A stretch of DNA of 64,000 nt from Stromatinia cepivora (lineage: Eukaryota; Ascomycota; Leotiomycetes; Helotiales; Sclerotiniaceae), in NCBI GenBank assembly GCA_014898415.1, contig RCTD01000013.1, positions 434,001 through 498,000 of the forward strand. Reading direction: 5' to 3'. The notes beneath the pieces were generated by a model. The model made no database searches. It worked only from the letters and a program-made list of their open reading frames with translations, and was not told the DNA's origin. How positions within the stretch are numbered: position 1 is the stretch's first letter; every line of letters begins with the position of its first letter. Of the stretch, positions 56,581 through 64,000 are shown piece by piece. The translations under genes were made by a program, and so were the position numbers.

Positions 56581-59319
56581 TTATTTCTGTACCTTAGCCA
56601 ACCCCTCCCCTTCTCTCCTAACCAACTTTCTCGGTAACACCACCACCTTCCTACTTAATAAATCCCTCAACTCCTTACTGATAACCTTTGGTCTCTCGGG
56701 CATATCGTCCAATTCTCCGTTCATTGGTTTCTTTCCCTTATCTTTTCTTGCACCTTCGGTTTGCCCACTTCCTGTATCCGCACCACTAGTTGCTCCGGCA
56801 GAATTAGAGGGCTCCGAGGCTTGCGATGTACTTTGAATGCCACGGTGTCTAATTGATGGTTTTGGAAAACTTGACTTCCTATCAATGGCCTCGACTGTTC
56901 TTTGGAAGCGACGAAATAATGCCTCGGCGCGAACAAGTGTAGATTCCAAATCTATTTGATTGGATAGTTCATTGACTGTCTCTCATTAGTTACTCCCATC
57001 TTCAAAATCCATGTGGTAAATATGAAGAAAACATACCATATTTTAATACTTCATCAAAATGCTGCAAGTGCGTCATAATAACATCCCTATGTTTCTCTAG
57101 AATTGCCAAAGCAATAAAAAGATGGAACCCTGAGGTCAAATAATCCGTCCATAATACTTCCCAAAGATGTAAAACATCTAACCATGCAAATTCACGTTTG
57201 TACCAAACGAGTAACATGCGGAAGAAGAAAAAGAAATTGGTACTATCTGCACTTTGAAGATGAAGATAAAGTTTAGGATCCATAAGTTGAACAAGGTGAT
57301 CGAGTGTAAGAAGTTGAGAACGCATGCCAGATTGATCGCGAAGAAAGTTACGTTCCATGCGTTCCATGAAGTGTTGAAAACCCCAGAAAGCGATGGCATC
57401 GTCCTGCATGACAGCATATATTGGAGCGAGAAGATCTGACATGCCTTGTACATATCCAAGGTCGCGATTATATTCGTTATAAGTGAGAAGCATATCTTTC
57501 ATTTGCTCCAGGTGAACATTTGTACCCACATCAGCAAATGGTGAGTTTGGATCTGGATGTGGTGTGTCTTCTCCCGCATATATTGGAATATTACGATCCG
57601 TCCTATGAACGTCTTTCTCTATCGCACGAACCCCAAGAAATGGGATATGTCAGCCTTTTAAGATCTTTAAGGAAACAGAATAATGGGATTTATTACCTAT
57701 TCGGTTCTTTTGTTCTCGCCACCATTCCCCTTCTTCTCCTTCACCTCCAAGATCAACCAAACGATCCCACCATGCACCCTTTAATTTCACATACTCATCC
57801 CGTAGGGCTGCTATCACAGCTTTTCTTTCGTCCGCTGAAGACTCCCATTCGTAAACACCGAGTAAGAATAACCAAGCCTCCTTTCTAACTCCATCATCTG
57901 GATCTAGTCCGCCGTGAAATATCCTTTCTTTGACCTCGTCGACTGTGACTGATAATCTGCCGGACCTCTGATCAAAAAACTTGTTCCATTCCCTCAATGT
58001 TACTGTTTTTCTCTGTTCCCTCATAGTTAAAGAACCCATCTCAGTTTCCAATAACTCAAACTCTCCGACATCTGTTTCTTCCATTTCTAGAACATCCCTG
58101 GCCGTCCATATCCTTTGATTTCTATCTCTCTCACTCTGTTCTGCAATACCCATAGCCCATCGCGCCAAATATATTCTCGCACTATCAAACTCCTCTTGTA
58201 TTGTTTGCACTTCCGGATTTTTCATGAATCTCCTAACCTGCGGGGGTATTTTCGGGTTTTCGACAATCGAATCGGCCGTTCTCCTCGTAAATGTTGTAAC
58301 TTTGCTAAACTTCTCCATCAGATTCCACCCGGCTTCCTTGACAAACTTTGTAACTGGATCCATCCCCGCGTCTCTCTGCGCACTTCTATATGTACTCGAA
58401 CCTGCACCAGCAGCACCACCAACTCTAGCGCCACTACTCGTCGGTCTCCTCACCGGGGCAGATGTAACTGGTTTGTCTCCAAACGCTTCTTTATCTTCAG
58501 CCGACGGTTCCACCAAGTAAATATTCGGTTCTGCACCACTTCTCTCAATTTCCACATATCGTCTCAGCCACCTCAATACTTCATCGCCACCCCAAAACAT
58601 CTCCCCATTCACCCCAAATGGATCAAACAATTCCCTCGTCCGCTTCTTCTTTTGTAAAATGGTAGACTGACATTCTGAGTCGTGAAAAAATAGCGCAGGA
58701 AAAGAATCACCTGCTCGAGAATTTATAACGACACTTCCGAACCACCATCCTAGACTCGGTGGGCGTACGAGAAGACTGTAAATCTGCGAGACGGGTATAG
58801 CGAAGGCGTAATGCCCGATGGAGCCGGAATGGGTAGTGGTGGTTGGAGGAGGTGGTACGAGATACGATTGTCTTGGTGGAGAATCACCTTCTGAAAGATC
58901 TACTTTCACATATGTATTCAGGGCATCCCCAAGAGATGATTCGGGAAGCCATGCAAGAAGTAAAGAAGCGGCGGTTCTCGATTTTGCATCTTTAGAGGAA
59001 GACGAAGTAGGACGAGAATCTGGAGGTGGCTTTTGTTGTAATAGAGCTATGTAACCTGGTATATTATCTTTCGCAGATGGTGTAGGATGGATATAAACCT
59101 GTAGTTGTGGTCGTCAGCGACAAGCTTGAACGACCCCGCACTTGCTCGAAACATTAAGTTGTTGGGAATAATTACCTTGCTCTTGGAGAACAATAATTTG
59201 ACTCCTCTACCTGATTCTACATGTGTGACGGTATTATATTCACCCTCCTCGTCGTCGCTCAAAGCATAAAAGCTATTCGATGGTGATATTGGTCTTGCGG
59301 GACCAGAAGACGACGTCAT
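56581..59319 (-). CDS. GYP7: Rab GTPase-activating protein, Gyp7 type (TBC domain)
   Basis: Exons 59319..59176, 59098..57697, 57618..57037 and 56975..56581 give 840 residues. Start is ATG 59319. Residues 1-200 form the Gyp7 N-terminal region (VKLLFSKSKVYIHPTPSAKD; IALLQQKPPP), and residues about 150-200 resemble the PH-like substrate-binding fold (SQIYSLLVRPPSLGWW). The TBC domain starts near 445 with RKEAWLFLLGVYEW (motif A). Motif B IEKDVHRTDR gives D518 and the arginine finger R521. Motif C YNRDLGYVQGMSDLLAPIYA gives Q573. The tail after the last intron is Ser/Gly-rich. Gyp7 speeds GTP hydrolysis on Ypt7/Rab7 and so counters vacuole and endosome fusion. The IxxDxxR/YxQ pair is intact, so an active dual-finger GAP is expected. 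Length agrees with Gyp7 (about 750-850). Confidence 0.92.
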
Positions 59320-60237
59320 TGCCACGATAATGGGATTTTGTAAATATCGCTGCACTCTGGTACACAGATGTGTTTTTGATGATCTCGACTATCATAAAAT
59401 ATCAAATTGATGGTGATTGTATTTAAAGCATTATATCTCGATTTTGTATCGTCCTAGTTGTGGCTTTGATACGGGTAGTATGACGCGGTTAAGTATCTCT
59501 TCCTGATTCATGATTAAGGTTAACGTTAAGGTTATTGAAATCAACTCGTGATCTAGGCAACATTCACATGAAAATCAACCTTTCAAATGTTCTTTTTCTT
59601 TTTCTTTTGACACTTTCAATTTATCTAATTTCGAGCCATAATATACAAAATCAAATAATCTATAAATTGGTTTTATCAACAACAGCCGAAAGCAGTATTT
59701 AGTTGCGCCCACAATCCCCGGTGAGCTCTCAACTCGAGTACATTAAGATTACTTTCGATCTCTCAAATACTTTCAAAGCCCCCGGTGAGCTTTCGCAACT
59801 TGTCAATATGTACCGAGTGGGATTTTCAAACTCACACAGAATATACAATAAATCTATTATCACATAAGATAACGTTACATCATTATATAAAAAGGACTAG
59901 AAATACTTCATTAAACTTTTACTGCTAATTATACTCCATAATACCAGCCAACAGTGATATCCGGACGATGATGGTCTCATGTGTATGACTTGGACTTGTG
60001 TGTTAAAGTCTAATGAATGGAATTTGAACGACTATTAATTTATGCCCGCCGTATCGAGATTTCAATATAAAGTTAGAAAGCCGACGTCAATCATCTAGAT
60101 TGAATACATTTACAAGCAAATAATTTCATTGAAACTGATCAATACACGAGTAAGTTTTGAAAACAAAAATTATAAAACCTATTCAGCTCCCTAGCCATCG
60201 CGCCTCGCCTCCACCCCTCACCTCCCACCCTCCCAAC
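59320..60237. other. Intergenic, upstream of GYP7
   Basis: 918 bases: GYP7 promoter and the 3' flank of the histidine kinase gene. A 12-bp direct repeat CCCCGGTGAGCT (59716-59727 and 59780-59791) sits inside inverted ends AGTTGCG (59701-59707) and CGCAACT (59794-59800), giving a roughly 100-bp symmetrical unit. No gene. Confidence 0.6.
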
Positions 60238-63200
60238 CTAAATACTCTCCCCCATTACCCCACCCCTCACACCCTCGGGATCCAAATCCACAACCGGCTT
60301 CAACGATTTCAAATGAATCGGTTTAGTCAAGAACAAATCCACTCCACTCATCGCCGCATCCCTCCTATGTTCTTCCGTTCCAAAACATGTTAATGCTACG
60401 ATTCTCACCCTATTTAATCCATGTGTGCTTTCGTATTCGCGGATACGGCGTGTGGAGGTTAGACCGTCCATTATGGGCATAGAGATATCTATACGGTAGG
60501 ACTGGGAGTTAGTCATGTGTATTATGAGGGTATAGGTCTGAGGTGGATGGATTATAGTATTTAAGGAGAGGAATGGGGAGGGAAAGGGAAAGACTTACCC
60601 ATGAATATTATTTTGATAGTCCCAGGTGCTTTTTTGTATTTCTCGAATGCTTGTAAACCATTCGATGCGGTATCATATTCCTCCTTCAATTTCTTCATGC
60701 TGTGAACAAGTACCTGGCAGTGCATTAGAATGTTTCCATAAACTAGTAGGATCAGACTTACTTTCAGATTGATCACGTTGTCCTCGACAAGGAGAACAAC
60801 TGTACGTGCAGACTTCTTCGTTGTGGGTGTGGTTGGAGGTTCTAGTATTGGTTCTGCTTTAACAATCTGCAGGACTGCAGGTTTCTCGCTGATTGTAGCA
60901 TTGGGAATGATCGCAGGCTTATCAATGACTGAAAGCGTTTCAATGACTGGAGCCTTTTCACTGATAGAATCCTGTTCAATGATTGCAGCTTTCCCAATGA
61001 CTATAGGCTTTTCAACAATCGAAGATTTCTCAAGAACAACAGTGGTCTTCTCACCAGCGGCAAGCGTCTCCAAAACTGGGGAGGCTTTCAGAATAAAATT
61101 CTCGTCAGGTACTAGGGGCTCCTGAAGAACAGGTAGTGACTTCTCTGGGTCCGTGGCCCTGTCTGGAGCCGCGGCTGATTTAGAAGAAACAGGTTTGTCG
61201 AGTACCACGGGCTCTTCATTCGACTTCTCTTCTATATTATCCAGCCTATGCAACTCGTTCTCTTTCCTCGGTCGTAGTGGCAATGCCGCCGGAAAAGGAA
61301 ATGAATGATAAGTAACGATAGGTTCTTCACTTGATCTCATATCTACCGCCGAATCAGTAGATTCATTTGAATGTTTACGTGCATTCGGTCTTTCCTCATT
61401 ATCAATATGTTTCCGGCAGACTTCAATAGTTTTAGAATCGGGATATCCATTGGTAGATGGTGTGAGCATGGGGGGTGAGCCTGTGCTGGATAGTACTCTG
61501 GATGACATGCTGGATCGCTCAATGATGTTTGGTATGGAGCCTGCAGCGTGTAGATAGTCGATACATTGCCCTAAGATTCTTGCTAGTTTGAAAGGGCCGG
61601 CACTATGAAGGAATTAGAACTATAATTGTTCAAGTGACATTCATGACATGGTAGGGAGGAGATCCATGTCTATCCACTAGACTTCCAAATGGAGATCATC
61701 TTGCAAGGGCTGATATTCCACTTACGGTTGTGTCAAATAAAAAGCACCGTCTTCTTTATTTGATGCTCTCATATTATCCTCGAACACAATCAAAGGCTTG
61801 TGTCTAGTGCGGTCCACGAATTGAAGTTGTGATTTCAAACAAACGAAAACAACACCATTAGTAGAAAAGCCAGAGCAAGCTTTGCGTATAACCATTCCAA
61901 ACCAATCACCAGCATAATTTATCAATGCAGACTTGATCGCAGTCATTTTTCTTTCCTTTGCAGACCGCGCATCTGTCGGAATCTCGCAAGGGTCGGGATA
62001 GTTATCAAGCCCTAGAAGGCACATCGACAGACCGCGACAGCGTTCTTTTGTTTCTCGAATCAACTTGTTACTTTCTGTCTCTTCGTCTTCATCAGATGGT
62101 ATTGAATGCTTAACAGGAATCTCCACTTGAACAGCTGTACCCGCACCAACTGTGCTTAATATGTCAATTGTCCCGTCGAGTTCCTGGACTAATTTACCAA
62201 CGATGCTGAGACCTAGTCCTGTACCAATACTCATAGGATCTTCTTGTACAAAAGGTGTCCATAGTTCGTATTTCAAATAATCACCCGATATTCCTTTTCC
62301 CGAATCTATGATAGATAACTTCGCCACTGGGCCATCAATAGATTGATGTGCTGTCAAACGAACGTGGACGTACCCAAAGTCAGTGTACTTTAATGCATTC
62401 TGGAAGAGGTTGATGAAGATCCTTCTCCAGCTACTTATTTGAGAATTGAATGCCCATGAGATTTGCCAATCGATTTCCAAAACAATCACCACACTGTCTG
62501 ATAGACTATTCTCATCGATATTCATATCTAGGCCATTAGTATCAATGGAAAGCGGACCCTCGAAGGTTAATTGTCGAAAGCTTTGTGCCGCGGAAACCCC
62601 CTCAACGGCAGTCTCAATGAGGTTACTGAGGTCAAAGTCCGTATTTGGGCCGTTGGATTGTACAGGAAGATCTTTCATGTCCTTGGTCTCCCCTTTATTT
62701 GCAATTTTCGCATAATCTAGGCTGTTATTTGAGTCAGAAATGCTGTACTTGGTATATTGAACGTCTTCTTACATGTGATCCATAGTGTCCAGCAAAACCT
62801 CGCCACATACCGTTATAGAACGAATCATATCATCTTGCTCATCTCCAGTCGATGTATCCCGAAGGGCTTCTGCACTGGCCAAGACCCCGTGGAGTGGAGA
62901 ACGCAATTCGTGAGATACTACAGAGATGAAATCTGATTTGGCACGATCTGCAAGCTCGGAATCTAGACGAGACTTTTCAGCCATGATACAGTTCCCGAAA
63001 GCTGTAAGATATGTGAGATCTTCTGGAGTCATGATTCTAAGTTTTTTCGTTGTCCAAGCAAAGCTTCCAGCAAACCATTGGCTACGTGTATTATTAGCCA
63101 CGGACTTTATAGTTGAAGTTGTCTAGCAAGAAAAAGGAGGGGGCTCTCTTGAATTTTGATGAGACTCATAGGCAGGACTTCATGCCTCTCAACATCATGA

Positions 63201-64000
63201 CAACATGAACACCACAAAAATTTGTTGGCGTATTTCGAATACTTACTCTCGCTGTGGATCTCTCAGAGGGAAGAAAACGATAGTCCGTGCTCCCGGACAA
63301 ATATTCATCAGCTCTGCAACCCAAGCTGCGACAACTGCTCTATCGGGCTCCGTATTTCCATTTTCGCAAACCTCGAGTGGCTCGGGTTCCAAATCAAGAT
63401 CTAAAGAACCATCTTCATGGCAAACAAACATCCGACCCTGACTATAGCATGTCATCAGCCCTTTCACAGTCGCCTGTGAGAGTGTAATGTCTGTAAGGTC
63501 ATCTAGTTGGGAGGAATTCTGATGGCGTCTGACTTTGCATCCTAACAAATCACTTGTTAGAGGCTTGGCTGCTCGTTTTCCTTCAAATTTCATATCGATC
63601 AGGAATGGTGGTGCTTTGATTCCATTTCCATTCTGAACCCAGTCTTGAGAACCATTGAGACCAACACCGGGAAGAAACTTATTTTTGGATGCAATTTTAC
63701 TTGCCGAATCCCTGAAACATGCATCAACAAAGACAACTCCATCAAGACTCATGGCCTCAAGTATGAGTTGACACGCTCGGGAGAACAGCTGTTTAAGTCT
63801 TGTGCTAGCAAAAGATGCTTGTCGAGCAGATTCCGCTGAAGAGCTTCTACTTATACTCGGCCGGTTTGTCTCCATAATTTTAGGTTTGTCGAACCCGGAA
63901 AGCGAAGATGATCCTTTGATCTGGTTAGGTGTGCTAACAGAATTTGTCTGTGTTGGGCAAGTATCTGCTGGTTTCTGAGATATGGAGGATGTTCCGCTCG
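60238..64000 (-). CDS. Hybrid sensor histidine kinase/response regulator (GAF-HK-REC), 5' end outside window
   Basis: Exons in transcript order: >64000..63247, 63081..62773, 62721..61726, 61602..60762, 60713..60599, 60488..60238; 1087 residues are in the window and the N-terminus continues beyond it. The first part is a sensor/GAF-like region (LEAMSLDGVVFVDACFRDSA; SQGRMFVCHEDG). The acceptor at 63082 restores RDQWFAGSFAW. The kinase has phospho-acceptor His in FISVVSHELRSPLHG (codon 62910-62912), N-box NLFQNALKYTD, G1 IIDSGKGIS and G2 GTGLGLSIVGKL. A long, variable linker with degenerate EKP repeats follows. The receiver domain has VLLVEDNVINLK, the phospho-acceptor Asp in IIFMDISMPIMDG (codon split by a phase 1 intron) and TKPI. 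It is a cytosolic phosphorelay sensor that would feed Ypd1 then Skn7/Ssk1. No membrane segments appear in the visible part. The fungal HHK class cannot be settled without the N-terminus. Confidence 0.9.

Noticed and set aside
63082..63122. Acceptor at 63123 for the histidine kinase intron
   Set aside because: It would put the next exon out of frame and hit a stop; the acceptor at 63082 keeps frame and restores the conserved WFAGSF block.

Overview
The window looks like a nuclear chromosome segment of a filamentous ascomycete. Most genes are split by short introns (about 48-230 nt) with GT-AG ends and CTAAC/CTGAC-like branch sites. Genes lie on both strands with no operons, and the families are typical fungal ones: COG1, RNase MRP Rmp1, Las21/Gpi7, Siz/PIAS, Atg22, Gyp7, DUF3684, a GH7 cellobiohydrolase and a GAF-type hybrid histidine kinase. 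AT-rich gene-free blocks alternate with gene-rich stretches. A plant-biomass-degrading Pezizomycotina species, perhaps Leotiomycetes (Botrytis/Sclerotinia relatives), is my inference from this gene mix and not something proved by the sequence. All exon joins below were worked out by hand from splice signals, frame continuity and family motifs.

Layout. 1-2.3 kb: AT-rich, gene-free. 2.3-3.6 kb: 2-oxoglutarate/Fe(II) oxygenase (+). 3.6-7.1 kb: no supportable gene. 7.1-11.3 kb: a 1355-residue GMC flavin oxidoreductase fused to an alpha/beta hydrolase (+). 11.3-16.4 kb: gene-poor, AT-rich, with a diverged duplicated sequence and one small cysteine-rich ORF. 16.4-27.1 kb: housekeeping cluster of COG1 (-), RMP1 (+), LAS21/GPI7 (-, nine exons, one intron filled by a 10-bp minisatellite), a DUF2423 protein (-) and a Siz/PIAS SUMO ligase (+). 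27.1-30.6 kb: mostly empty, one doubtful small ORF. 30.6-35.1 kb: Atg22-like transporter (-) and a divergent GH3 beta-hexosaminidase interrupted by one in-frame TGA. 36.9-38.4 kb: secreted GH7 cellobiohydrolase without a cellulose-binding module. 39.8-41.1 kb: F-box-like protein (-). 41.6-42.3 kb: a 616-bp MITE with 14-bp inverted ends and TTA target duplications. 42.5 kb: 21 perfect copies of a 7-bp repeat. 43.9-49.3 kb: a 1762-residue DUF3684/sacsin-like protein (-) with an N-terminal GHKL ATPase fold and a C-terminal HExxHxxxxxH motif. 50.0-53.1 kb: MMTAG2-like RNA-associated protein (-) and a divergent nucleoside-hydrolase-like protein (+). 54.6-56.0 kb: Ser/Pro-rich protein with a candidate Atg8-interacting motif (+). 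56.6-59.3 kb: Gyp7-type Rab GAP (-). 60.2-64 kb: hybrid histidine kinase (-), its 5' part cut by the window edge.

How the genes relate. I see no biosynthetic gene cluster and no defence island. Several genes serve the endomembrane system (COG1 in Golgi tethering, LAS21 in GPI anchors, Atg22 in vacuolar efflux, Gyp7 in Rab/Ypt7 control), but they are scattered and this is probably chance. The two carbohydrate-active genes (GH3, GH7) are about 1.8 kb apart; GH7 looks intact and GH3 looks damaged. The most unusual items are the C-terminal zinc-protease-like signature on the DUF3684 ATPase protein, the Cys-for-Ser nucleophile in the GMC/hydrolase fusion, the interrupted GH3 gene, the MITE, and the minisatellite confined to a LAS21 intron.
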